Source: Henriciella sp. (GTDB lineage Bacteria; Pseudomonadota; Alphaproteobacteria; Caulobacterales; Hyphomonadaceae). Taken from it: a stretch of DNA of 33,850 nucleotides. A program made the translations under genes and the position numbers. Shown here piece after piece: positions 13,861 through 22,313 of the stretch (the stretch's first letter is position 1; every line of letters begins with the position of its first letter). The notes below the pieces were generated by a model that worked only from the letters and a program-made list of their open reading frames with translations, had not been told where the DNA came from and searched no databases. Where the stretch lies: positions 1 to 33,850 of the forward strand of contig JALUWJ010000257.1 in assembly GCA_027019605.1 (NCBI GenBank). The letters run 5' to 3'.

Positions 13861-14844
13861 ATGGCGATTCACACACCGCTTTGCGATTTTCTTGGGACCA
13901 AACACCCGATCATGCTGGCTGGGATGGGCGGCGTATCATATGCCGAACTGGCGGCTGCGATGTGTAATGCGGGCGGATACGGGGTTTTGGGAATGGCCGG
14001 AACCTCACCCGATTTCATCGCCAGCCAAATGGCGCACGTCAAAGAGCTGACTGACAAACCGTTCGGCGTTGACCTCTTGGCCGCGGATCCGACCAGCCTC
14101 GAGAAAAGCGTTGATGTGATCATCGAGGGCGGTGCCGACAGCTTTGTCGCTGGCCTCGGCGTGCCGATGCCCATCATGAAGAAGCTGAAAGACGCAGGCG
14201 TGAAAGTCATGGTGGTCGGCGGCGCGGTGAAGCATGCGGTCAAGGCCGAGCAAGCTGGCTGTGATGCAGTCATTCTGCAAGGCGGTGAAGGCGGCGGCCA
14301 TACTGGCCTTGTCGGAACGCTTCCACTGGTCGCGCAAGCGGTTGAAGCTGTGAACATTCCTGTCGTTGCGGCCGGCGGCATCTATGATGGCCGCGGACTT
14401 GCTGCGGCGCTCTCGCTTGGCGCCGTTGGGGTCTGGATGGGCACCCGGTTTATTGCGTCAGCAGAGGCGCATGCCGCGCAATCCTATAAGGAAACCGTTG
14501 TCGGCGCCGGCGATACGGATACGACGCGGACACGCTGCTATTCTGGCAAGCCGATGCGGTGTCGGACCAATGAGTACATTCGCGATTGGGAAGCCCGTCC
14601 GGACGAAATTCAACCCTTCCCCATGCAGGCTGCGCTCTCGGTTCAAACCGATGTCATTGGCGGCATTGGCGGAGTGACCGACGAAACTCGGCTGGATGCG
14701 GACAAGTCGTGCTTCGCGATGGGGCAGTCAGCTGGCGGGGTGAAGGATATCCTTCCCGTCAAAGACATTGTTGACCGGATCATCGACGAGGCCGAAGCCT
14801 CGATCTCACGCGTATCGGCGTTGCGCGTCTCAGAGACTGCCTAA
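13861..14844 (+). CDS. Nitronate monooxygenase / NPD-family FMN flavoenzyme
   Basis: A 327-residue TIM-barrel flavoprotein of the 2-nitropropane dioxygenase family, which oxidises alkyl nitronates or reduces enoyl substrates. Visible parts are the N-terminal HPIMLAGMGGVSYAELAAAMCNAGGYGVLG, the phosphate-binding LQGGEGGGHTGLVGT (candidate catalytic His147), VVAAGGIYDGRGLAAALSLGAVGVWMGTRF and a C-terminal segment ending in SRVSALRVSETA. The family also includes FabK-like enoyl reductases, so the exact reaction is open. AGGAGG is 6 bases upstream of the chosen ATG; a longer in-frame start at 13810 is less likely. It is divergent from the acidic lipoprotein (174-base gap) and convergent with phoB. 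Confidence 0.88.
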   Translation: MAIHTPLCDFLGTKHPIMLAGMGGVSYAELAAAMCNAGGYGVLGMAGTSPDFIASQMAHVKELTDKPFGVDLLAADPTSLEKSVDVIIEGGADSFVAGLGVPMPIMKKLKDAGVKVMVVGGAVKHAVKAEQAGCDAVILQGGEGGGHTGLVGTLPLVAQAVEAVNIPVVAAGGIYDGRGLAAALSLGAVGVWMGTRFIASAEAHAAQSYKETVVGAGDTDTTRTRCYSGKPMRCRTNEYIRDWEARPDEIQPFPMQAALSVQTDVIGGIGGVTDETRLDADKSCFAMGQSAGGVKDILPVKDIVDRIIDEAEASISRVSALRVSETA

Positions 14845-14846
14845 GC

Positions 14847-14859
14847 GCGCCTTCGGCGC
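14847..14859. other. Small GC hairpin between convergent genes
   Basis: GCGCC and GGCGC pair around a 3-base loop in the 21-base gap between the flavoenzyme and phoB stops. There is no T-run, so terminator function is doubtful. Confidence 0.25.
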
Positions 14860-14865
14860 AGACCG

Positions 14866-15552
14866 CTAGTCGACCCGCAAGGAATAGCCCGCCGAACGAA
14901 CGGTTCGGATCGGGTTGTTCCCGCCTTGGCTCATCAGGGCTTTACGGAGCCGCCCAATATGCACATCGACGGTGCGCGCTTCGACATAGACATCTGATCC
15001 CCAGACACCATCGAGCAATTGCTCGCGTGAGAAGACGCGGCCGGGATGCTGTGCGAAATATTCGAGCAATCTGAACTCTGTGGGCCCGAGATGGATGTCT
15101 TTGCCGCCGCGCATCACGCTATGGGTCGAGCGATCGATTTGAATATCACCAACCTCGATCCGGTCATCCATCAGGGCGGGGCGAATGCGCCGAAGCACCG
15201 CCTTCACTCTGGCCATCAACTCATTGGTTGAAAAAGGCTTGGTGACATAATCATCGGCGCCGGTTTCGAGACCGCGAATACGATCCGCCTCCTCGGTGCG
15301 GGCCGTCAGCATAATGATCGGAAGGTTCGCTGTTTCCTGGCGCGTGCGAACCCGGCGGCAAATCTCGATGCCTGAGATCTTAGGCAGCATCCAATCCAGC
15401 AGCATCAGGTCCGGGATACGCTCATCGATCAGGAGCATGGCCTCGTCGCCATCATTTGCGATCGCGGTTTCGTAGCCTTCTGCTTCCAGGTTGTAGCGCA
15501 GCAGTTCAGAAACGGCTTGTTCGTCCTCAGCAATGACAATGAACGGTTTCAT
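14866..15552 (-). CDS. phoB: Phosphate regulon response regulator PhoB
   Basis: A 228-residue OmpR/PhoB-class response regulator. The receiver domain has acidic-pocket residues in IAEDEQ, the phosphoacceptor Asp53 in LMLLDWMLP, Thr in IIMLTAR, and Lys105 in DYVTKPFS. The winged-helix DNA-binding domain follows (HLGPTEFRLLEYFAQHPGRVFSREQLLDGVWG, then VDVHIGRLRKAL and RTVRSAGYSLR). When phosphorylated by PhoR under phosphate limitation, it should bind Pho boxes such as that found upstream of pstC. Its ATG overlaps the phoU stop by 4 bases (ATGA). It is the last gene of the pst-pho operon, and the WMLP, RTVRSAGYSL and gene order all support PhoB over other OmpR-like regulators. Confidence 0.96.
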   Translation of the reverse strand: MKPFIVIAEDEQAVSELLRYNLEAEGYETAIANDGDEAMLLIDERIPDLMLLDWMLPKISGIEICRRVRTRQETANLPIIMLTARTEEADRIRGLETGADDYVTKPFSTNELMARVKAVLRRIRPALMDDRIEVGDIQIDRSTHSVMRGGKDIHLGPTEFRLLEYFAQHPGRVFSREQLLDGVWGSDVYVEARTVDVHIGRLRKALMSQGGNNPIRTVRSAGYSLRVD

Positions 15553-16259
15553 GATTCAGCTTCCTTGGTTCTAGTCGAGATGGCGCCAGCTTCAGCTTCT
15601 GTGATCTGCTGGCCCGTGGCGATGAAGTGAACAACCTTGGCGATGTTCGTACAATGATCGCCGATACGTTCGAGGTTCTTCACGATGAACAGAAAATTCG
15701 AGCGGGCATCAATTTGGTCCGGGGCTTCGGCCATGAAGACGAGCATGGAGCGCAGCAACGCATTGTAGCGGCTATCGATGTCGTCATCTTGGTGCAAGAC
15801 TTTGATCGCGGAGACCGGATCGCGGCGCGCATAGGCGTCCAGGGCAACCTGCAGCATGCGCGAGACCGCTTGGCCCATCCGCTCAATCCCTTTCAGGGCT
15901 GTGCGATCGTCTTCATCGACGACGGCGAGACTGCGGCGCGCAATATTCTTGGCGAGATCGCCAATGCGCTCAATTCCACCCGCGAGTTTGATCGCGCCGA
16001 TTACGTTTCGCAGGTCGGCCGCCATGGGCTGGCGAAGCGCCAACATCCGCACGGCTTGTCGCTCAATCTCTTTCTCGAGGCGATCCATCTCCAAATCGCG
16101 ATCAATCACCAGCTCGGCCAGTTTTGCATCGCGCGCGACAACCGCCCGCGACGCATCCTTGATCATAGCCTCGGCGAGCCCGCCCATCCGAAGGATATCG
16201 GATGAGAGGCGCTCAAGCTCCTCAGTATAGGCGCTGACAATGTGTTGTGGTCCTGCCAC
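15549..16259 (-). CDS. phoU: Phosphate transport system regulator PhoU
   Basis: A 236-residue all-helical protein made of two PhoU repeats. It relays the state of the Pst transporter to PhoR and limits phosphate uptake. Family motifs are visible as SAYTEELERLSSDILRMGGLAEAMI, DLEMDRLEKEIERQAVRMLALRQPMAADLRNVIGAIKLAGGIERIGDLAKNIARR and, in the second half, NFLFIVKNLERIGDHCTNIAKVVHF. The E/DxxxD metal-binding pattern is present. No ATG fits: the reading frame runs far upstream, but AAGGAG lies 6 bases before a GTG at 16259, which matches the family start. The pstB stop is 11 bases upstream. Confidence 0.95.
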   Translation of the reverse strand: MAGPQHIVSAYTEELERLSSDILRMGGLAEAMIKDASRAVVARDAKLAELVIDRDLEMDRLEKEIERQAVRMLALRQPMAADLRNVIGAIKLAGGIERIGDLAKNIARRSLAVVDEDDRTALKGIERMGQAVSRMLQVALDAYARRDPVSAIKVLHQDDDIDSRYNALLRSMLVFMAEAPDQIDARSNFLFIVKNLERIGDHCTNIAKVVHFIATGQQITEAEAGAISTRTKEAES

Positions 16260-16270
16260 GCATGTCTCCT

Positions 16271-17083
16271 TTAGCCAAACCGGCCTGTGATATAGTCCTG
16301 CGTACGCTGCTTCGCTGGATTGGTGAAAATCATTTCGGTATCGCCAACTTCGACCAGCTCTCCGAGATTGAAGAAAGCAGTCCGTTGCGAAACGCGTGCC
16401 GCTTGTTGCATCGAGTGAGTGACGATGATGATGCAATAGCGCAGGCGCAAATCATCGATCAGCTCTTCGATCCGCGCTGTGGCGATGGGGTCAAGCGCTG
16501 AGCACGGTTCATCCATCAGAATGACTTCCGGGCTAATCGCGATGGCGCGTGCGATGCAGAGTCGCTGTTGCTGCCCACCCGACAGGCTGGTGCCGGTCGC
16601 ATTCAGACGGTCTTTCACTTCGTCCCAGAGACCAGCCTTTTGGAGCGAGACTTCAACAATCTGGTCGAGTTCTGCTTTAGATCCAGCAAGCCCGTGAATG
16701 CGGGGACCATAGGCGATATTGTCATAGACGGATTTCGGGAATGGGTTCGGTTTTTGAAACACCATCCCGACTTTTGAGCGCAGCGTCACGGGATCAAGGC
16801 TTGCCGCGTTGATGTTCTCGCCATCCATGATGATCTCGCCATCCACCACAGCGCCTTCAATCGTGTCATTCATTCGGTTGAGGCAGCGTAGAAAGGTCGA
16901 CTTCCCACAACCGGATGGGCCGATCAGAGCGGTGACGGACTTGTCTCTGATCTTGAGCGAGATGTCCTGGATCGCGACTTTGTCGTGATAGCGGACATTG
17001 ATCCCGCGGCATTCAATCTTGGCGCCGCCAATGCCAGATCCCGTCGGTGCGAATCCACTCTGAGAAGGGGTTGTATCTGCCAT
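16271..17083 (-). CDS. pstB: Phosphate ABC transporter ATP-binding protein PstB
   Basis: A 270-residue ATPase that powers phosphate import through PstCA. Walker A is GPSGCGKST (residues 55-63), the signature motif is LSGGQQQR, and Walker B is [14 protein letters not shown]. The switch His is in [12 protein letters not shown]. PstB-specific features are [34 protein letters not shown] and the C-terminal YITGRFG. A second ATG at 17092 would overlap pstA but has GGAG immediately against it; the ATG at 17083 has GGAG at 9 bases and begins 2 bases after the pstA stop, so I chose it. It belongs to the pstC-pstA-pstB-phoU-phoB operon. Confidence 0.96.
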   Translation of the reverse strand: MADTTPSQSGFAPTGSGIGGAKIECRGINVRYHDKVAIQDISLKIRDKSVTALIGPSGCGKSTFLRCLNRMNDTIEGAVVDGEIIMDGENINAASLDPVTLRSKVGMVFQKPNPFPKSVYDNIAYGPRIHGLAGSKAELDQIVEVSLQKAGLWDEVKDRLNATGTSLSGGQQQRLCIARAIAISPEVILMDEPCSALDPIATARIEELIDDLRLRYCIIIVTHSMQQAARVSQRTAFFNLGELVEVGDTEMIFTNPAKQRTQDYITGRFG

Positions 17084-17085
17084 CA

Positions 17086-18630
17086 CTACCATCTCCGCTC
17101 AAACCGACGCCGCAGCAAAACCGCAATCAAATTCATCGCCACCAAAATCGTGAGCAGCATGATGATCACCGCCGCTGTCATTGGTTCCCAAGCGCGTTCG
17201 GCGCCGGAAAACCACTTATAAATCAAGACCGGTAAAACCGTGGCTTCATCATTGGGCGAGCGCGGCACCTCGCTGATGAAGGCAACCATTCCGATCAAAA
17301 GCAAAGGCGCCGTTTCACCTAGCGCGCGCGCCATGGCGATGATCGCACCCGTGAAAATACCTGGCGCTGCCAAGGGCAGGACATGATGAAACACGGCTTG
17401 AGAATGCGATGCTCCGAGACCGAGCGCAGCATCTCGAACCGATGGTGGCACCGATTGCAATGCCGCGCGCGAAGCGATGATAATGGTTGGCAGGACGAGC
17501 AGTCCAAGCACCAATCCGCCCACCAATGGGACCGATCGCGGGAGCCCGAACGTGTTCAGGAAAACCGCTGCGCCAAGCAGTCCGAAAATGATCGACGGCA
17601 CCGCCGCCAAATTGTTGATATTGACCTCGATAATGTTGGTCAGCAGCGATTTCCTGGCGAACTCTTCGAGATAAACCGCGGCCAGAATACCAATTGGGAT
17701 CGCGAACAAGGCGGTGATCAGCATTGTGAACATCGAGCCGACAAGGGCGGCAGCAGCGCCCGCGAGCTCAGGGTAGGTGCTATCGGAATTGGTGAACAGG
17801 CTGGTATTAAACCGTTTCAGGATTTTATTGCGATCCTTCAGCATCATCACAAACGCGATTTGGCGGTTGGTTACTTTCCGATCTTCACTTGCGCTCGGCA
17901 GAAGGGTTGCTTCAATTTGGCTTGCATTCTGTTCCCCGAATTCGGGCAGGGTACCCGCCAGGTGCCGCAACTCCAGCGCTGCGCCCGAAACCTCAATCAA
18001 CTCAAACCAGGCCCCAGAAAATGAGATCAAGATATCGGTCCTGGGTTCGGGGAGTTCATCGACGAGGTCCTGAAATGCGATGAACCCATCGGGCCCCGCA
18101 TCGGTGAGCCTGAACGCGCCTGATGCCAGGGCCGCGAATCTTCCGGCGCGTCCAACCTCAATCTCTCGTTGGTTCTTGAGGTCATTTTTCAAGTACAGGT
18201 CGAGATCATCAGACAAAGCGAGCCGCGTCTCAACCGGCGCGTCAAACATGTTAGGGGTCTGCGCCGCGTCTTGCGTTAATGGCAGCACGGCAAGACGTGT
18301 CGTCAGTCCAAACAGTTCAATCCGCGCCGTGCGGTCCGTTGATATCTCCGGAAACTCGCTCAGCAGCGTGTCTCTGGTCGCCAGGTTTAAGTCGGAAACG
18401 GTCAAGTCTGCGCGCTCGGAAAGCTCCGCTTGGTCAATCGTCAAAACCAGCATGTGATGCGAAAAGGCATTGAACGCTTTGCCTGCGATAGACACGAGCA
18501 ATATCGCCAGAAAGCCAATGGCGATGCCAATCGCAAGCTGGCCGTACAGCTTAAATCGGCGCTCGGCAGCATGCCGCTTTTTCAAGCGCCGCTCCGCCAA
18601 TCCTTGAGAAGAGACGGCTGGCTTAGTCAT
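17086..18630 (-). CDS. pstA: Phosphate ABC transporter permease PstA (DUF3333-type)
   Basis: A 514-residue inner-membrane permease, much longer than enterobacterial PstA (about 300). After a basic N terminus and one membrane segment (about residues 32-52), a region of some 230 residues (DUF3333-type) should face the periplasm. The C-terminal permease domain (about residues 290-510) carries [36 protein letters not shown] and the EAA-like loop [30 protein letters not shown]. The long form is typical of alphaproteobacteria. It overlaps pstC by 8 bases and is followed by pstB after 2 bases. Together with PstC it forms the phosphate channel. Confidence 0.93.
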   Translation of the reverse strand: MTKPAVSSQGLAERRLKKRHAAERRFKLYGQLAIGIAIGFLAILLVSIAGKAFNAFSHHMLVLTIDQAELSERADLTVSDLNLATRDTLLSEFPEISTDRTARIELFGLTTRLAVLPLTQDAAQTPNMFDAPVETRLALSDDLDLYLKNDLKNQREIEVGRAGRFAALASGAFRLTDAGPDGFIAFQDLVDELPEPRTDILISFSGAWFELIEVSGAALELRHLAGTLPEFGEQNASQIEATLLPSASEDRKVTNRQIAFVMMLKDRNKILKRFNTSLFTNSDSTYPELAGAAAALVGSMFTMLITALFAIPIGILAAVYLEEFARKSLLTNIIEVNINNLAAVPSIIFGLLGAAVFLNTFGLPRSVPLVGGLVLGLLVLPTIIIASRAALQSVPPSVRDAALGLGASHSQAVFHHVLPLAAPGIFTGAIIAMARALGETAPLLLIGMVAFISEVPRSPNDEATVLPVLIYKWFSGAERAWEPMTAAVIIMLLTILVAMNLIAVLLRRRFERRW

Positions 18631-20044
18631 AGGCTTCTCGGTAGCGTTGCACGACGCGAAGCGCGATGATGTTAAACAGCAGGGTCACCCCAAACAAAAC
18701 GAATCCAAGCGCAAAGGCCGATACGGTGCGGGCGCTATCAAAGGCAGTGTCTCCGGTCAGGAGCGCGACGATCTGATACGTCACCGTGGTTATGTCAGAG
18801 GTTGGGTCCAACGTGATCAAGGCCCGGCCACCAGCGGCCATTACAACAATCATCGTCTCGCCAATCGCGCGTGACACTGCCAGCAAGATCGCGGCGGTGA
18901 TTCCCGGCAAAGCGGCGGGCAGAATAACTTGCTTGATTGTCTCTGATTTTGTCGCGCCCATCGCCAGGGCGCCGTCCCGTAAAGACTGCGGCACCGCATT
19001 GATGACATCATCTGAGAGCGAGCTAACGAATGGAATGATCATTACGCCCATGACCAATCCTGCCGCCAGTGCGCTGGTGGGCTGCGCTGCCATCAGCGTA
19101 TCTGGCGTAAACGGGAGGGCGTTCACCCACTGACCAAAATCGCGGACCAGAGGCGCAATCAGGGTGGCCGCAAAGAATCCATAAACCACGGTGGGAATAC
19201 CGGCGAGCAGTTCCAAAATCGGTTTCACCCAAGCTCGAAACCGAGGGCTCGCATATTCAGAGAGATAGATCGCGGAGAACAAACCGGTTGGAACCGCAAC
19301 CAGCATGGCCAGTAGCGCAATCATCAGCGTTCCAAAAAACAATGGAACCGCGCCAAAATTTGTGCCGGTTTGTGCGTTCCAGTCGGTGCCGAACAAGAAT
19401 TCTAAAACGTTCGGGCCATCGGGGAGACTGAAAAAGCGAACGGTTTCGAATACCAGAGACAGGACAATCCCGGCCGTGGTCAGCACCGCGATGGCGGCAC
19501 AAATGAACAAACCGGATTTGATGCACAATTCCATGTAAGAGCGAGCAGGAAAGGTTCGGCTCAGCTGGCGCCGGCCAATCAGGAATCCTGCTGCCCCCGC
19601 CAGCGTTGCGAAGAAGACCGCAAAAAGCCGCGCCGATCCCTTGAGAACAGAAAAACGCTCGACGCTGGTATCGAACAGGGCGTTGCCGGTGGCGCTTGCC
19701 TTCCCAGCTTGAGAATACTCAACGACGCGGCTGACAAAGAAATCGACCTGCTCCGGCCCGCGCGCGATGAGATAATCCGGCAGCTCTGCAATCAGGCTGC
19801 TGCGCACAAATCCATCGGAAAAAATCAAATAGATCAAAAACACCAAGGCAGACGGCACCACGGTCGCGACGGCCAGGAAGTAGCCATGAAAATTTGGCTG
19901 TGAATTGAGGCGGGCTCTATTCGCAGGTCCACTGGCAAGCTGCGTGATGCGCTGGCGGCCAAAATAAAATGCAACAAAGGCTGCCGCCGCCAATGGGGCG
20001 AGCAGCAACCATCCGATGGGAAGGTATCCTAATGTTTGCAGCAT
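18623..20044 (-). CDS. pstC: Phosphate ABC transporter permease PstC
   Basis: A 473-residue inner-membrane permease with an extended N-terminal part: a membrane segment at about residues 6-27, then another near 53-72, then a region of about 70 residues. The permease core shows IALLAMLVAVPTGLFSAIYLSEYA, ELLAGIPTVVYGFFAATLIAPL and the EAA loop LRDGALAMGATKSETIKQVILPAALPGITAAILLAVSRAIGETMIVVMAAG, all PstC hallmarks. It opens the pst operon and lacks an obvious Shine-Dalgarno site. A probable Pho box lies 43 bases upstream of the ATG. The gene for the phosphate-binding protein PstS is not adjacent. Confidence 0.94.
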   Translation of the reverse strand: MLQTLGYLPIGWLLLAPLAAAAFVAFYFGRQRITQLASGPANRARLNSQPNFHGYFLAVATVVPSALVFLIYLIFSDGFVRSSLIAELPDYLIARGPEQVDFFVSRVVEYSQAGKASATGNALFDTSVERFSVLKGSARLFAVFFATLAGAAGFLIGRRQLSRTFPARSYMELCIKSGLFICAAIAVLTTAGIVLSLVFETVRFFSLPDGPNVLEFLFGTDWNAQTGTNFGAVPLFFGTLMIALLAMLVAVPTGLFSAIYLSEYASPRFRAWVKPILELLAGIPTVVYGFFAATLIAPLVRDFGQWVNALPFTPDTLMAAQPTSALAAGLVMGVMIIPFVSSLSDDVINAVPQSLRDGALAMGATKSETIKQVILPAALPGITAAILLAVSRAIGETMIVVMAAGGRALITLDPTSDITTVTYQIVALLTGDTAFDSARTVSAFALGFVLFGVTLLFNIIALRVVQRYREAYD

Positions 20045-20087
20045 GAAATGGTCGATCGCTCAGGTTTGGCGCTCTTACATCGCGTTC

Positions 20088-20105
20088 TTTACACGTTTGT
20101 GACAT
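20088..20105 (-). promoter_or_regulatory. Probable Pho box upstream of pstC
   Basis: Read on the minus strand, ATGTCACAAACGTGTAAA matches about 12 of 18 positions of the enteric PhoB site (two CTGTCAT-like halves 11 bases apart). Within it TGTCACAAACG and TGTAAAGAACG form an 11-base direct repeat with 8 identities. It lies 43 bases before the pstC ATG, a normal position for a PhoB-activated promoter. It implies that pstCAB-phoUB has its own promoter downstream of the pseudouridine synthase gene. Confidence 0.55.
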
Positions 20106-20115
20106 TCACTGTTGG

Positions 20116-20135
20116 CCGGGTCCCCGCCCGGTTTT
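20116..20135 (+). terminator. Small hairpin plus T-run between the pseudouridine synthase gene and pstC
   Basis: CCGGG and CCCGG pair around a 6-base loop, followed by TTTT on the plus strand. No gene is transcribed rightward here, so it may be incidental or may damp antisense transcription. It has no T-run in the minus direction. Confidence 0.25.
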
Positions 20136-20783
20136 CTAGAACGGTGTCGGCGATGAGAAGTGCATTCTTGTATCCGTGCCCGGATGATCGAGTTCCAAGG
20201 TTTTTGCATGCAGACAGAGCCGCTCATGCCGTGTTTTGTCGCCGTAAAAGGCGTCGCCTAAAATCGCATGGTCAATGCTTGCCAAATGCAATCGCAATTG
20301 GTGCGACCGCCCTGTCTCAGGTTTCAGGTGTAGGCGAGATTGCTGCGGGGTGCGATCGATCACACGCCAGTGGGTGATTGCGGTTTGGCCATCAGGATCC
20401 AGATGGCGGAGGGGGCGATCCAGCGAGTATTTCGCAATCGCTTTATCGATTGTGCCACTGTCTTGCGCGACATTGCCCTCGACCAGAGCCTCATATGTTT
20501 TGGCGACTGTTCGTTTTTCAAACTGCCGCGAGAGGGTGCGTTGGGCACCCTTGGTGCGCGCGAAGACCATCAATCCTGACGTGTCCATGTCGAGTCGATG
20601 GACGGTGAGGACCGGCCCATGGCGTTCGCTCAGAATGCTCTGCGCGCAAAATGCTTTTTCGGGGCCGCGCCCCGGAACACTGAGCAGTCCGCTTGGTTTG
20701 TCCGCCAGCACGATCTCATCATCGCAATGCAGTGAGACCAAGGATTCAGCGGGTGGCGGCGCATACGGGCTAGGTGTTGGCAT
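20136..20783 (-). CDS. RluA-family pseudouridine synthase
   Basis: A 215-residue enzyme that isomerises specific uridines in rRNA or tRNA. The catalytic motif HRLDMDTSGLMVFAR is at residues 62-76 with Asp65. DDEIVLADKPSGLLSVPG, KTYEALVEG, and KPETGRSHQLRLHLASIDHAILGD are typical of the compact RluA-like subgroup that lacks an S4 domain. The nearest known activities are 23S rRNA U746 / tRNA U32 modification, but the target is not certain. The ATG lies 14 bases inside the 3' end of phoR, so it is coupled to the kinase gene. Its position between phoR and pstC interrupts an otherwise standard phosphate regulon. Confidence 0.9.
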   Translation of the reverse strand: MPTPSPYAPPPAESLVSLHCDDEIVLADKPSGLLSVPGRGPEKAFCAQSILSERHGPVLTVHRLDMDTSGLMVFARTKGAQRTLSRQFEKRTVAKTYEALVEGNVAQDSGTIDKAIAKYSLDRPLRHLDPDGQTAITHWRVIDRTPQQSRLHLKPETGRSHQLRLHLASIDHAILGDAFYGDKTRHERLCLHAKTLELDHPGTDTRMHFSSPTPF

Positions 20784-22140
20784 CGGTTTTCAGGCGAGGC
20801 ATCCAGACGCCGAATGCGGTTCCGTGGCCTTCTAAACTCTCAACTGCCAAGCCGCCGCGATGGCGGGCCATGATATGTTTCACGATCGCCAGACCGAGGC
20901 CGGTGCCTTCAATTTTTCCACCGCGGCTTTCATCGACCCGGTAAAACCGTTCTCCCAAGCGCGGCAGATGTTCTTCTGAAATACCCGCGCCATCATCTGT
21001 GACGCGCACCCATAAAGCTGGGGCACCGGACGCCGCATAAGGCTGCAAGAGAACAGATCGCTTCGCTTCCTCAGACTGGCGGCTACACGCGATCGCTGCG
21101 TCGGCCATTGTGGTGGCGGACCCGACCAGGATCTGCACTTCGCCGCCGCGCCGCGCATATTTAATCGCGTTGCTGGCCAGGTTCTGGATGACCTGAGCGA
21201 TCTCGTCATCGTCCGCGATGGCATGGATGACGTGGTCCGGCGCATCAAAATGCAGCTTGATGCCTGCTTCCTCCGCGATCGGCTTGAGGCCAAAGCTGGT
21301 CGTGCGCGCGAGGTCGACAAATTCAATTTGCGTGCTTGGCGCGCGGTGTTCGCTGAACTCAATGCGCGACAGCGACAAAAGATCAGCGACAAGGCGTTTC
21401 ATGCGCTCTGTTTGCTGCGCCATGATTTCGAGAAACCCGTCCCATGCCTCTTTATCGTCTTTGGCGGGGCCGCGCATGGTTTCGATAAAGCCGCCAATTG
21501 CGGTCAGGGGCGTGCGTAATTCATGGCTCGCATTCGCGAGAAAGTCGGCGCGGGCTTTCTCGGCCCGGCGGACCGCCGTCAGGTCTTCGAACACCGCGAG
21601 GACTGATCTCGTTTCCGGGCCCGGCCGGACATGCGCCATCCAGACTTCTGCGTCTCCGTGCTGGCTGAATTCAACCCGTTCATTGGCGCCGTCGGCTGCG
21701 ACCCGGTCCAATGCTGCCAACAAGTCAGGCTGCCGGAGCAGCGCTGCGGGCGGGCTCGCAGTGGTCGCTTCCAAACGAAACAGGCTCCGGGCATGGCCAT
21801 TGACCGAGGAGAGCTGGCCTTCTGGGGATACGAGCAGCGCGGGTAGAGGGAGCGCAGCGATAAAGGACTCTATCGCGGTGTCTTCAGAAGCAGAGATTTT
21901 TCGCTCCGGCGGGTCGAGCACCTCGGCGGTGCGTATCTTTTGAGATGCGGGCGCAGATCCAACATAAAACGCCAAGGCGCCGGCCGTCATAACCACCGCG
22001 CCAGTGATCCATTCAACCAAGCCAATCGCGCCGGTCAGAAACAAAAGTGCAAGCACAGCGACGCCGCCAGACGTCAGGACGAGGAAGTCTCGCAGCCGCT
22101 TCGGTGGATCTCCATCGGTCTCTGGTTTACTCTGCGACAT
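20770..22140 (-). CDS. phoR: Phosphate regulon sensor histidine kinase PhoR
   Basis: A 456-residue inner-membrane histidine kinase. Two membrane segments (about residues 19-40 and 44-62) with almost no periplasmic loop are followed by a PAS-like region (about 90-190). The dimerisation/phosphoacceptor helix has NASHELRTPLTAIGGF (His206). The ATPase domain has QNLASNAIKYARRGG (N box), DDGAGISEEHLPRLGERFYRVDESR and GTGLGLAIVKHI (G boxes). The lack of a sensory periplasmic domain agrees with PhoR, which reads Pst/PhoU status. It should phosphorylate PhoB. Between the second glycine box and the N box there is a Ser/Ala-rich insertion (roughly residues 335-360). It is divergent from the efflux operon. 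Confidence 0.9.
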   Translation of the reverse strand: MSQSKPETDGDPPKRLRDFLVLTSGGVAVLALLFLTGAIGLVEWITGAVVMTAGALAFYVGSAPASQKIRTAEVLDPPERKISASEDTAIESFIAALPLPALLVSPEGQLSSVNGHARSLFRLEATTASPPAALLRQPDLLAALDRVAADGANERVEFSQHGDAEVWMAHVRPGPETRSVLAVFEDLTAVRRAEKARADFLANASHELRTPLTAIGGFIETMRGPAKDDKEAWDGFLEIMAQQTERMKRLVADLLSLSRIEFSEHRAPSTQIEFVDLARTTSFGLKPIAEEAGIKLHFDAPDHVIHAIADDDEIAQVIQNLASNAIKYARRGGEVQILVGSATTMADAAIACSRQSEEAKRSVLLQPYAASGAPALWVRVTDDGAGISEEHLPRLGERFYRVDESRGGKIEGTGLGLAIVKHIMARHRGGLAVESLEGHGTAFGVWMPRLKTDANT

Positions 22141-22187
22141 CGCCGCTCAACTTTCGGTAATCTTGTGGTCCGTTATGTGCCTTCCGG

Positions 22188-22215
22188 CGTATAAACGGGT
22201 AGTATCAATCGGCAA
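22188..22215 (-). promoter_or_regulatory. Candidate promoter for phoR
   Basis: On the minus strand TTGCCG (22215-22210) and TATACG (22193-22188) are 16 bases apart, about 48 bases upstream of the phoR ATG. The match is by eye. Confidence 0.4.
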
Positions 22216-22259
22216 GTGTATATGCATCTTGCTCATTATTGAAAAACGATAATTATTTG

Positions 22260-22288
22260 TTGACAGTCGAATAGTCCAGGCGTAAAGC
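22260..22288 (+). promoter_or_regulatory. Candidate promoter for the RND efflux operon
   Basis: TTGACA at 22260-22265 and TAAAGC at 22283-22288 have a 17-base spacer, 26 bases before the ATG at 22314. The -35 is perfect and the -10 weak, which would suit an activated or repressed promoter. Confidence 0.4.
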
Positions 22289-22313
22289 GACGATCCTAGG
22301 TTAAGAGGTTTCT

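Noticed and set aside
22250-22267. Possible Pho box upstream of phoR (CTGTCA on the minus strand)
   Set aside because: Only the first half matches; the second half (TAATTAT) does not, and it lies far upstream of the phoR promoter candidate.
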